NCBI GenBank assembly: GCA_005883305.1
Contig: VBAC01000001.1
Span: forward strand, 1,550,001 to 1,614,000
DNA length: 64,000 nucleotides
Source of the DNA: Alphaproteobacteria bacterium
Lineage (GTDB): Bacteria; Pseudomonadota; Alphaproteobacteria; Sphingomonadales; Sphingomonadaceae
Reading direction: 5' to 3'
Shown: piece after piece, positions 27,937 to 35,273 of the stretch
How positions within the stretch are numbered: the first letter of the stretch is position 1
Layout of the letters: the number at the start of each line of letters is the position of its first letter
The notes under the pieces: model-generated
What the model saw: the letters and a program-made list of their open reading frames with translations, nothing else
The model's database searches: none
What the model was told of the DNA's origin: nothing
Position numbers and translations under genes: made by a program

Positions 27937-28776
27937 GTGATCCGCCAGCCCGTACGCTCGATTTTTCTCGCCCTCGCCATCGCCGCCGGAACCGCGGGCA
28001 TCGCCGCCAGCCAGGCCCCGAGCGGGGACGGCCACGAAGACGCGCTCAAGACGGCGATCGCCGCCCCCAGCCGCACCGCGACCAACGTGGCCCGCGACCG
28101 CTACCGCCATCCCTATGAAACCTTGCGCTTCTTCGGCGTTCGGCCGTCCGACACGGTGGTCGAAATCTGGCCGGGCGGCGGCTGGTACACGGAGATCCTC
28201 GCGCCCTATCTGCGCAGCGGCGGCGGCACTTATTACGCGGCCGCCTTGCCCGGCCAGCAGGAGGGCATCGGGCGAATCCGCGCCCGCGACTCCGCGCTCT
28301 ACGGGGCGATCCGCCCCGCCGTCTTCCCCGCCTTCGACAGCGCAGCGGCGCGCGTGCCCGACGGCTCGGCGGACGTCGTGCTCACCTTCCGCAACGTCCA
28401 CAACTGGCGGATGGGCTACCAGCGCGAGGACCGGCAGGATTATAGCGGCGAGGCCTTCCGCCAGATCTTCGCCATGCTGCGGCCGGGCGGGACGCTCGGC
28501 GTGGTCGATCACCGACTGCCGGAGAACGCCGACGCCGAGCGCGAGCGCAGCAGCGGCTACATCAAGGTCTCGACCATTCGCCGGCTCGCAGAAGCGGCGG
28601 GCTTCCGCTTCGTCGCGGCCTCCGAGGTCAACGCCAACCCGCGCGATACGGCCGATTGGCCGAACGGCGTGTGGACCCTTCCGCCCGCGCTTCGCCTGGG
28701 GGACGTGGATCGCGAGCGATATCTCGCCATTGGCGAGAGCGACAGGATGACGTTGAGGTTCGTGAAGCCCGAGTGA
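27937..28776 (+). CDS. Exported class I methyltransferase-like protein
   Basis: A 279-residue protein with a signal peptide (residues 1-25, SIFLALAIAAGTAGIAASQA). A Rossmann-type methyltransferase core follows: motif I VVEIWPGGGWYTEIL (residues 72-86), a later strand ADVVLTFRNVHNW (about 147-159) and LRPGGTLGVVDHR (about 184-196). The fold is that of SAM-dependent methyltransferases, yet the signal peptide points to the periplasm, where SAM is not expected. Related proteins in Proteobacteria are annotated as predicted methyltransferases with the same leader. The true substrate is unknown. Confidence 0.78.
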   Translation: MIRQPVRSIFLALAIAAGTAGIAASQAPSGDGHEDALKTAIAAPSRTATNVARDRYRHPYETLRFFGVRPSDTVVEIWPGGGWYTEILAPYLRSGGGTYYAAALPGQQEGIGRIRARDSALYGAIRPAVFPAFDSAAARVPDGSADVVLTFRNVHNWRMGYQREDRQDYSGEAFRQIFAMLRPGGTLGVVDHRLPENADAERERSSGYIKVSTIRRLAEAAGFRFVAASEVNANPRDTADWPNGVWTLPPALRLGDVDRERYLAIGESDRMTLRFVKPE

Positions 28777-28797
28777 TCGTCCCCGGGACGCGAGGGT

Positions 28798-29340
28798 CTA
28801 GGACAGCTTGTCGAGCTTCTCCTGGAGCGCGGCGAGCTGGGCTTTCAGCTCGTCGAGCTCGGTCCGCCTCGGCTCGTCGGCCCCCATCGCGCCCGTCAGC
28901 GGGTTGCCCTTGGCGGCCGCGGCGGTGAACATTTCCATGTTGCGCCGCGCCATTTCGGCGAACGGATTGGCGGCCAGCGCCCCCGCAAGCGCCTCGCGGA
29001 ACTTGCTCTGGTTGCGCTGGAGCTGGTCGAGCGAGGCCTCGAGATATTGCGGAACGACCGCCTGCATCTGATCGCCGTACATCGAGATGAGCTGGCGCAG
29101 GAAATTGACCGGAAGCATGGTCGTCCCCCGCGCTTCCTCCTCCATGATGATCTGGGTCAGGACCCCGCGGGTGAGGTCGTCGCCGGTCTTGGCGTCGATC
29201 ACTTTGAACTGGCGCTTCTGGCGGACCATCTCGGCCAGCCGCTCGAGCGTGATGTAGGAAGAGCTTTCGGTATCATAGAGGCGCCGGTTCGCATATTTCT
29301 TGATGATGACCACGTCATCGTCCGACCGGGATGCCGCCAT
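28798..29340 (-). CDS. phaR: Polyhydroxyalkanoate synthesis repressor PhaR
   Basis: A 180-residue regulator of PHA storage. The N-terminal DNA-binding domain has the family signature VVIIKKYANRRLYDTESSSYITL, here abbreviated to KKYANRRLYDTESSSYI, followed by LAEMVRQ and VIDAKTGDDLTRGVLTQII. The PHB-accumulation domain follows (LRQLISMYGDQMQ; LEASLDQLQRNQ). The C-terminus is a coiled coil (ELDELKAQLAALQEKLDKL). Its ATG overlaps, on the opposite strand, the ATG of the PhaC-like gene, so the two genes share their start region. PhaR commonly represses phasin and PHA genes near itself. Confidence 0.94.
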   Translation of the reverse strand: MAASRSDDDVVIIKKYANRRLYDTESSSYITLERLAEMVRQKRQFKVIDAKTGDDLTRGVLTQIIMEEEARGTTMLPVNFLRQLISMYGDQMQAVVPQYLEASLDQLQRNQSKFREALAGALAANPFAEMARRNMEMFTAAAAKGNPLTGAMGADEPRRTELDELKAQLAALQEKLDKLS

Positions 29341-30415
29341 GAACCGCTCCTTTGCTGCACCCTCGGCTCTAGCACCAAGGCATGCCGCACCGCAACATCG
29401 CCCCCGCCCGCTGCCTCTGTTCCTGGAGTTGCTGCGCAGCGAAACCGCAGCGCATCCGGAGCGGATGAAGACGGCGCTCGAGGGCCTTCGCAAGTATCAG
29501 GAAGCGTCGCGCCGAGACCCCGGCGAGCCGATGCCCGCGCTGGCGCAGGCGCACGGCGCGGCGCTCCGCGATTATGGCGGCAGCGGAGTCCCGACCGTGT
29601 TCGTCCCCTCGCTGATCAACCCGCCCAATGTGCTCGATATGGGCGACCGCTCGCTGCTTCGCTGGCTGAGCGGCCGGGGACGACGCGTACTGCTGCTCGA
29701 CTGGGGCTGGCCCGGGCCTGAGCGGCGCGAGATGTCGGTCGCCGGTCATGTCGAGCAGATCCTGCTGCCGCTGCTCGCGGCCCTGGGCGAGCGCGCGATT
29801 CTCGCCGGCTATTGCCTCGGCGGGACCATGGCGCTCGCCGCCGCCGGCCCGAGCGGGGCGCCGGGCGTGGCGACGATCGCCGCACCCTGGCATTTCCATG
29901 GCTTCCCGGCGGGGTCGCGGCAGGGCTTGATCGAGTTGTGGGACGGCGCCCGGCCGACGGTGGAGGCGCTCGGCCTGCTGCCGATGGAGCTTTTGCAATC
30001 GGCCTTCTGGAGCCTCGATCCGGGGCGCACGGTGGCCAAGTTCGAGGCCTTCGCCGACCTGGAGGGCGAAGAGGCGCGCACCTTCGTCATGCTCGAGGAT
30101 TGGGCCAATGACGGGCCGCCGATATCCGCGGCCGCCGGGCGCGAGATGTTCGAGGATCTGCTCGGCGCGGATGTTACCGGCACCCGCCGGTGGTGCGTTG
30201 CGGGCCGCGTGGTCGATCCCCCCGCTTTGCCCTGCCGGGTGCTCGACATCGTCTCGACCACCGATCGGATCGTCCCGGCGGCGACGGCCCACGGGACCGG
30301 CGAAAGGCTCGACCTCGATCTCGGCCATGTCGGGATGATCGTCGGCTCGCGCGCCCGGGCCGCGGTCTGGGAACCGCTGGACGCCTGGCTTTCACGCACT
30401 GCAGCAAGCTGCTAG
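29339..30415 (+). CDS. PhaC-like alpha/beta hydrolase
   Basis: A 358-residue alpha/beta-hydrolase-fold protein. The nucleophile elbow is GYCLGG (about residue 160), with cysteine as nucleophile as in PHA synthases rather than the serine of ordinary lipases. The later acid and histidine are probably in STTDRIVP and GHVGMIVG. VFVPSLINPPNVLDM and VLLLDWGWPGPE match PHA synthase-type strands. It is shorter than class I PhaC (about 580) and near class III PhaC in size. It is divergent from phaR and upstream of a thiolase, so a PHA role fits. The only usable start is the ATG at 29339, which overlaps the phaR start codon. Confidence 0.8.
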   Translation: MNRSFAAPSALAPRHAAPQHRPRPLPLFLELLRSETAAHPERMKTALEGLRKYQEASRRDPGEPMPALAQAHGAALRDYGGSGVPTVFVPSLINPPNVLDMGDRSLLRWLSGRGRRVLLLDWGWPGPERREMSVAGHVEQILLPLLAALGERAILAGYCLGGTMALAAAGPSGAPGVATIAAPWHFHGFPAGSRQGLIELWDGARPTVEALGLLPMELLQSAFWSLDPGRTVAKFEAFADLEGEEARTFVMLEDWANDGPPISAAAGREMFEDLLGADVTGTRRWCVAGRVVDPPALPCRVLDIVSTTDRIVPAATAHGTGERLDLDLGHVGMIVGSRARAAVWEPLDAWLSRTAASC

Positions 30416-30442
30416 GGGCGCCCGCACATTCCATCCCTTCCC

Positions 30443-30591
30443 ACTCATCCTGAGTAGGGACTGAGCTTGGCGAAGGCCCGTATCGAAGGATCGTCCGGAA
30501 CCGTCCTTCGATACGCCGTTTCGACAAGCTCGCAAGTTTACCCTGAGCGCCTGCCTCGGCAGGCAGTCGAAGGGGCTACTCAGGATGAGCG
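30443..30591. repeat. Palindromic repeat, CTCATCCTGAG family (copy 1)
   Basis: Outer arms CTCATCCTGAGTAG and CTACTCAGGATGAG are perfect complements. Inside lie CCGTCCTTCGA and its counterpart TCGAAGGATCGTCCGG, the block CGCCGTTTCGACAAGCTC, and a small perfect hairpin CTGCCTCGGCAGGCAG. It separates the PhaC-like gene from the thiolase gene, ending about 26 bases before the latter's start. A second copy is at 55000-55149. Confidence 0.9.
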
Positions 30592-30616
30592 GAGGTGCTG
30601 TCGAGGAGAAAATCCC

Positions 30617-31792
30617 ATGACCGACGTCGTCATCACCGCCGCGAAGCGCACCCCGGTGGGCGCCTTTCTCGGCGCTTTCGCGGCCACTCCCGCGCATGAG
30701 CTCGGCCGCGTCGCGATCGAGGCCGCCTTGGCCCAGGCCGGAGTCTCCGGCGAGGATGTCAGCGAGGTCATCCTCGGCCAGGTGCTGACCGCCGGCCAGG
30801 GCCAGAACCCGGCCCGCCAGGCCTCGATGGCCGCCGGAATCCCCAGGGAAGTGCCCGCATGGGGAGTCAATCAGGTCTGCGGCTCGGGCCTTCGCGCCGT
30901 GGCGCTGGCCGCCCAGTCAATCCAGACCGGCGACGCGACCGTCGTCGTCGCCGGCGGCCAGGAGAGCATGAGCCTTTCCAACCACGCCCAGAATCTGCGC
31001 GGCGGAACCAAGATGGGCGATCTCGGCCTGGTCGACACGATGATCAAGGACGGACTGACCGACGTCTTCAACGGCTATCATATGGGGATCACGGCGGAGA
31101 ATCTCGCCGAGCAATATCAGGTCACCCGCGGCGAGCAGGACGAGTTCGCCGTCGCCAGCCAGAACAAGGCCGAGAAGGCCCGCGCCGAGGGGCGCTTCAG
31201 GGACGAGATCGCGCCGGTGACGGTCAGGACGCGCAAGGGCGAGACCATCGTCGAGGACGACGAATATATCCGCGCCGGAGCGACGCTCGAGGGGGTTTCC
31301 GGCCTTCGTCCGGCCTTCAAGAAGGACGGCACGGTCACCGCCGCCAACGCCTCGGGCCTCAACGACGGCGCCGCCGCGCTCGTGCTGATGAGCCGCGAGG
31401 AGGCAGAGAAGCGCGGCGCGCCGATCCTCGCCCGGGTGGCGAGCTGGGCCTCGGCCGGAGTCGATCCCTCGATCATGGGCATCGGCCCCGTTCCGGCGTC
31501 CATAAAGGCGCTGGAGAAGGCCGGCTGGACGATCGGCGATCTCGACCTGATCGAGGCCAACGAAGCCTTCGCCGCCCAGGCGCTGGCGGTCGGCAAGGAG
31601 CTCGGCTGGGAGAGCGACCGGGTCAACGTCAACGGCGGAGCGATCGCCATCGGCCACCCGATCGGCGCCTCGGGCGCGCGGGTTCTCACCACGCTCATCT
31701 ACGAAATGCAGAAGCGCGACGCGAAGAAGGGCCTCGCGACCCTGTGCATCGGCGGCGGCATGGGCATCGCCCTTTGCATCGAGCGCGACTGA
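30617..31792 (+). CDS. Acetyl-CoA C-acetyltransferase (thiolase; PhaA/AtoB type)
   Basis: A 391-residue biosynthetic-type thiolase that joins two acetyl-CoA to acetoacetyl-CoA, the first step of polyhydroxybutyrate synthesis and also used in ketone degradation. The nucleophile C88 is in [11 protein letters not shown], the base H347 in [12 protein letters not shown], and C377 in TLCIGGGMG. Length and all three signatures fit exactly. ATG 30617 follows GAGGAGAAAATCCC. With phaR and the PhaC-like gene upstream it makes a small PHA patch, though no reductase (PhaB) gene is adjacent. Confidence 0.96.
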   Translation: MTDVVITAAKRTPVGAFLGAFAATPAHELGRVAIEAALAQAGVSGEDVSEVILGQVLTAGQGQNPARQASMAAGIPREVPAWGVNQVCGSGLRAVALAAQSIQTGDATVVVAGGQESMSLSNHAQNLRGGTKMGDLGLVDTMIKDGLTDVFNGYHMGITAENLAEQYQVTRGEQDEFAVASQNKAEKARAEGRFRDEIAPVTVRTRKGETIVEDDEYIRAGATLEGVSGLRPAFKKDGTVTAANASGLNDGAAALVLMSREEAEKRGAPILARVASWASAGVDPSIMGIGPVPASIKALEKAGWTIGDLDLIEANEAFAAQALAVGKELGWESDRVNVNGGAIAIGHPIGASGARVLTTLIYEMQKRDAKKGLATLCIGGGMGIALCIERD

Positions 31793-31808
31793 GCGCTTCA
31801 TTCGCGAG

Positions 31809-31963
31809 GCTGTATCGACATTCCCGGCCTGGAGACTCCCTCTCCCATGGGGAGAGGGCGGGGTGAGGGGTTCGGGCGTGATCGAAAAATCACCAACGCC
31901 GTAAACCCCCACCCTACCCTCCCCCTCAGGGGGAGGGGTTAGAAAGCTGAAGGTCGATACAGC
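31809..31963. repeat. Composite palindromic repeat, CTCTCCC type with outer GCTGTATCGAC arms
   Basis: An 11-base perfect outer inverted repeat (GCTGTATCGAC at 31809-31819, GTCGATACAGC at 31953-31963) encloses CCCTCTCCCATGGGGAGAGGG and CCTCCCCCTCAGGGGGAGGGG hairpins plus GGTGATTTTTCGAT-type inner arms (TGATCGAAAAATCA). It lies between the thiolase gene and the DUF1206 gene and is related to the element in the atpA-atpG spacer. Confidence 0.85.
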
Positions 31964-32030
31964 GTGCTAACATTGGCGTCGCGGAACGGTCGTGCTTCGC
32001 GAGGGTTCAGGCCGCGAAGGGAGGCCGTCC

Positions 32031-32813
32031 ATGATCGGCGCAACGACGTTCCGGATCGTCACCCGGCTCGGCTTCGCCGCGCGCGGGCTGGTCTATGCGC
32101 TGATCGGCTATCTGACGCTGCGCAACGGCCGCACCGAGGATCCGGGCGGGGTCATGGAATATCTCGCGAGCACCGCCGGGCGCCTGCTGGTCGCGGGCAT
32201 GGCCGCCGGCTTCTTTGCCTACGGCGCTTGGCGGCTGCTCGAGGCCTGGATCGATTCCGAGGGACACGGATCGGACCGGAAAGGGATCGGAGTCCGGCTG
32301 GCCGGAGTCGGCTCCGGGCTCGTCCATTTGGGCTTCGCGGTCGTTGCGGCCCGGCTCGCCGCGGGCGGCCACGACCATGGCGATTCGTTTAAGGCGGCGG
32401 CCGCGACCGCGCTTCATCTGCCGGGCGGCGCTCTCCTCCTCTATTTCGCCGCCGGGATCCTGCTCGGCGTCGGAATCGCCCAGTTCCGCAAGGCGTTGCG
32501 GCCCAAATTCCTCCGCCATCTCGAGACCCGCGCCGCCGGCCAGGCGTGGATCGGCTGGCTCGGCCGGCTCGGCTATGCCGCCCGTGGCGTGATCTTCGCG
32601 CTCAGCGCATGGCTGTTCTTCCAAGCCGCGCGGTCGCACAGTTCGGCGGCGGCGGGCGGCATCGACGATGCCTTGGGCTCGCTTCCCCGGCCCTTGCAGA
32701 TGGGAGTCGCCGCGGGCGTGGTGCTGTTCGGCCTGTTCAGCCTGGTCGAGGCGCGCTTCCGGCGCATCGACGCACCCGACCAGGTTTCGCGCGCCAGGCT
32801 GAAGCCCGCCTGA
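32031..32813 (+). CDS. DUF1206 family membrane protein
   Basis: A 260-residue protein with six predicted membrane helices in three repeated pairs. Each pair opens with a similar motif: RLGFAARGLVYALIGYL near residue 10, GSGLVHLGFAVVAARL near 95 and RLGYAARGVIFALSAWL near 180. This threefold internal repeat is typical of DUF1206, a family of unknown function. ATG 32031 follows GAAGGGAGGCCGTCC. No partner gene is obvious on either side. Confidence 0.88.
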   Translation: MIGATTFRIVTRLGFAARGLVYALIGYLTLRNGRTEDPGGVMEYLASTAGRLLVAGMAAGFFAYGAWRLLEAWIDSEGHGSDRKGIGVRLAGVGSGLVHLGFAVVAARLAAGGHDHGDSFKAAAATALHLPGGALLLYFAAGILLGVGIAQFRKALRPKFLRHLETRAAGQAWIGWLGRLGYAARGVIFALSAWLFFQAARSHSSAAAGGIDDALGSLPRPLQMGVAAGVVLFGLFSLVEARFRRIDAPDQVSRARLKPA

Positions 32814-32890
32814 CCCCACGCCCCATTATGGGACTTGGCGCGCCTATCCCGGCCTTGGACGATTCCCCGCAGCGCCCGTAGAATGGCCGA

Positions 32891-33187
32891 ATGATCGCAC
32901 TGATCTGGCGTTACGAAGTGCCGGAGGAGGCGCGCGCCGCCTTCGAGACGACCTACGGCCCCACCGGGGCCTGGGCGCAGCTCTTCGCACGCGGCGACGG
33001 CTTTCGCGGGACCGAGTTATTCAAGGCCGAGGACGGATCATACCTGACGCTCGACGTATGGCGCTCGCGCGAGGATTTCGAGGCCTTCATGGCCGCGTTC
33101 GGCGAGGACTATCAGGCGCTCGATCGAAGCACCGAAAGCTGGACGCTCAGCGAGCATCGCATCGGCGAATATGAGGTGCTCGGCTAA
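32891..33187 (+). CDS. Small monooxygenase-like dimeric alpha/beta barrel protein
   Basis: A 98-residue protein with the ABM/EthD-type ferredoxin-like pattern: strand IALIWRYEV, helix PEEARAAFETTYG, strand GTELFKAEDGSYLTLDVW, helix SREDFEAFMAAFGEDYQALD. Members of this superfamily work as small monooxygenases or isomerases, or have no known reaction; nothing here is specific. Its stop overlaps the stop of the metallophosphoesterase on the other strand by four bases. Confidence 0.7.
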   Translation: MIALIWRYEVPEEARAAFETTYGPTGAWAQLFARGDGFRGTELFKAEDGSYLTLDVWRSREDFEAFMAAFGEDYQALDRSTESWTLSEHRIGEYEVLG

Positions 33188-34023
33188 GCCGCGGCCGGTT
33201 CCGCGGCCGACCAATTGTCTCCGTCGAAGACGAAGCGCGCCCGGCTGCCGCCGACGAAGGCGGCGCCGTCCCAGCCGATCACCTGCACCTCGACCTCGCG
33301 ATCCTTGTGGGTGTCGATCAGGTTGAAGCTCTGCGTCTCGCCGTTGCGAAGGCGGGTGGAGGTCGCCGTGCCCGCCTGGATGACGAGCGACGGCCCCGCA
33401 TTCTTGACCATCCGCCGAGCGCTTTCGGTGAAGCTGCGGTGGAAATGGCCGGCGAGGAGGATATGCACGCCCGCATCGGCGACCGCGTCGAGCGCCTCGC
33501 GCTGCCGGCCGACGGCCTCCGACAATTCGCCCGGCTCGCCGATCGGCATCTCGAACAGCGGGTGATGGGTGACGAGGATCTTCGTCCTGTCGGCCGGCAC
33601 GTCCTGGAAGCGGACGCGGATGATCGCCATCTGCTCGTGGCTGATCCGTCCGTCCTTGAAGGTCAGCGACCGCGCGGTGTTGATTCCGAGCACGGCCAGC
33701 CGATCGCTTTCGAACCAGGGGCAGAGGTCGTCCTCGATATAGCGGCGGTAGCGGTGGAGCGGGCGGGTGAAGCGCTGGACGACGTCGTAGAGCGGCACGT
33801 CGTGATTTCCCGGAACGCCCAGCGTCTTGAGGCCCATCGCTTCGATCCGGTCGAGAAAGGCGCCGGCCTCGCGATATTGATGGACGCGCGCCCTTTGCGT
33901 GAAATCGCCGCTGATGACGACGAGGTCGGGCCGCTCCCGCGCCAGCCATGCCTCGGCGCCGGCCACCACCGCCGGATCGTGGGCGCCGAAATGCACGTCG
34001 GAAAGATGGGCGAGCCGCGCCAT
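33184..34023 (-). CDS. Metallophosphoesterase (3',5'-cAMP phosphodiesterase-like)
   Basis: A 279-residue calcineurin-like phosphoesterase with all five metal motifs: LSDVHFG (D9, H11), VISGDFTQRA, GVPGNHDVPL, LVTHHPLF and LLAGHFHRSF. The layout is closest to the CpdA/class III cAMP phosphodiesterase group, but the substrate cannot be fixed from sequence. The C-terminal 40 residues form an extra beta segment. It is cytoplasmic, with no leader. It lies downstream of alr on the same strand, 30 bases away. Confidence 0.88.
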   Translation of the reverse strand: MARLAHLSDVHFGAHDPAVVAGAEAWLARERPDLVVISGDFTQRARVHQYREAGAFLDRIEAMGLKTLGVPGNHDVPLYDVVQRFTRPLHRYRRYIEDDLCPWFESDRLAVLGINTARSLTFKDGRISHEQMAIIRVRFQDVPADRTKILVTHHPLFEMPIGEPGELSEAVGRQREALDAVADAGVHILLAGHFHRSFTESARRMVKNAGPSLVIQAGTATSTRLRNGETQSFNLIDTHKDREVEVQVIGWDGAAFVGGSRARFVFDGDNWSAAEPAAA

Positions 34024-34053
34024 GGCCCCTGAACGAGCCGGCGCGCGAAGGGT

Positions 34054-35088
34054 TCAGCGCCAGACTCGCTCGAAGCGGGAGCCGAGGGTGGTCAGCAGCT
34101 CGTACTGGCTGAGGCCGGATTGGGCGGAAGCGGCGGGAAGGTGATAATCGAGCGCGATCCAGTCGCCCTCGCCAATCTCCGGCGCCTCATCGACGCAGAT
34201 CGCCGTAAGATCCATCGAAACGCGCCCCACGACGGCCGCTTGCTTGCCGCCGATGAGCGCCCGGCCGCTGCCGGAGAAGCCGCGCAGATAGCCGTCGGCA
34301 TAGCCGGCATTGACGATCGCCAGCTCGGTCGTCCGTTCGGCGACGAAGGTCCCTCCATAACCCACTCGCTCTCCCGCTTCGACCCGGCGGCGCTGGAGCA
34401 CCTGCGCCTCGACCCGCACGACCTGCCGGATGTGCCCCTCCGCCTCGGTACGCGGGACGCCGCCGTAGAGCGCGAGGCCGGGGCGGGTGAGGCCGAAGGC
34501 ATAATGCGGTCCCAGGCAGATGCCGGCGCTGTTGGCGAGGCTCAGGCGCGCCGCCTTGACCTTTCCCGCCACCGCCGCGAACGCCCGGTACTGCGCCTCG
34601 TTCGCGCCGGAATCCTCGTCGGCGCAGGCCAGGTGGCTCATCAGCGTCTCGATGCGAAGGCCGTCGAGCAGGCCCGAGGCGGCATCCGCGGCGGAGAGGC
34701 CGAGCCGGTTGATGCCGGTGTCGATCATCACGTCGCAAGGCCGGCCCGTTTCCCGCCATCGCTCCACCTGCTCGCGGCTGTTCAACACCGGGCGCGCCGG
34801 AGATTTCAGCGCCGCCGCCATGTCATCGGCTAGCACGCCGTGGAGCACCGACAGGCCCAGCTCTGCAGGCCACGGGCCCAACGCCTCGGCCTCGGCCCAG
34901 GTGGCCACGAAGAAATCGCGGCAGCCCGCGGCCTGCAGCCGTTTCGCCACCTCGCGCGCGCCGAGCCCGTAGCCGTCCGCCTTGACCGCCGCGCCGCATG
35001 CCGCGCCGGCGCTTCGTTCGGCGAGCCAACGCCAGTTGGCGACGAGTGCGTCGCCGTCGAGCGTCAGCCGGTTCGGGAGGTGGACCAT
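34054..35088 (-). CDS. alr: Alanine racemase
   Basis: A 344-residue PLP enzyme making D-alanine for the cell wall. The PLP lysine is K36 in AAVKADGYGLG, and the catalytic tyrosine is Y244 in RVGYGGTF. Other family marks are MIDTGINRLGL, LSLANSAG, RPGLALYGG and GRVSMDLTAI. It is slightly short compared with typical Alr (about 360), but all motifs are present. Followed by the metallophosphoesterase gene on the same strand. Upstream lies a palindromic repeat separating it from the transporter gene. Confidence 0.96.
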   Translation of the reverse strand: MVHLPNRLTLDGDALVANWRWLAERSAGAACGAAVKADGYGLGAREVAKRLQAAGCRDFFVATWAEAEALGPWPAELGLSVLHGVLADDMAAALKSPARPVLNSREQVERWRETGRPCDVMIDTGINRLGLSAADAASGLLDGLRIETLMSHLACADEDSGANEAQYRAFAAVAGKVKAARLSLANSAGICLGPHYAFGLTRPGLALYGGVPRTEAEGHIRQVVRVEAQVLQRRRVEAGERVGYGGTFVAERTTELAIVNAGYADGYLRGFSGSGRALIGGKQAAVVGRVSMDLTAICVDEAPEIGEGDWIALDYHLPAASAQSGLSQYELLTTLGSRFERVWR

Positions 35089-35116
35089 TTCCGGCGCCTA
35101 GCGTGGCCGCCCCCCC

Positions 35117-35265
35117 GAGTCACCCCGGCGAAGGCCGGGGCCCATGAACGCGGAGCCGACGAATGAGAACCGAGCCTTGTCGCCAAGGCATGCGTTCATG
35201 GATCCCGGCCTTCGGGGTCCCCGCAAAGTAATACTTTGCGGGGTGCCCCTTCGCCCGGATGACTC
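35117..35265. repeat. Palindromic repeat, GTCACCCCGGCG family, interrupted by a nested element
   Basis: The left arm reads GAGTCACCCCGGCGAAGGCC and continues with CCCATGAACGC. The right arm has GCGTTCATGG, then GGATCCCGGCCTTCG, and after the nested palindrome at 35214-35248 resumes TTCGCCCGGATGACTC. Without the nested piece the arms pair like those at 4401-4516. Located between alr and the transporter gene, both on the minus strand. Confidence 0.87.
35214..35248. repeat. Nested mini-palindrome with AAAGTAATACTTT core (copy 1)
   Basis: A 35-base near-perfect palindrome: a GGG.CCCC foot, GC, then the 13-base core AAAGTAATACTTT, GC and a GGGG..CCC foot. It interrupts the right arm of the larger repeat and is flanked by TTCG on both sides (CCTTCG before, TTCGCCCGG after), as a 4-base target duplication would leave. 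Copies 2 and 3 are at 37618-37651 and 55030-55063. Confidence 0.8.
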
Positions 35266-35273
35266 CTGAAAGC

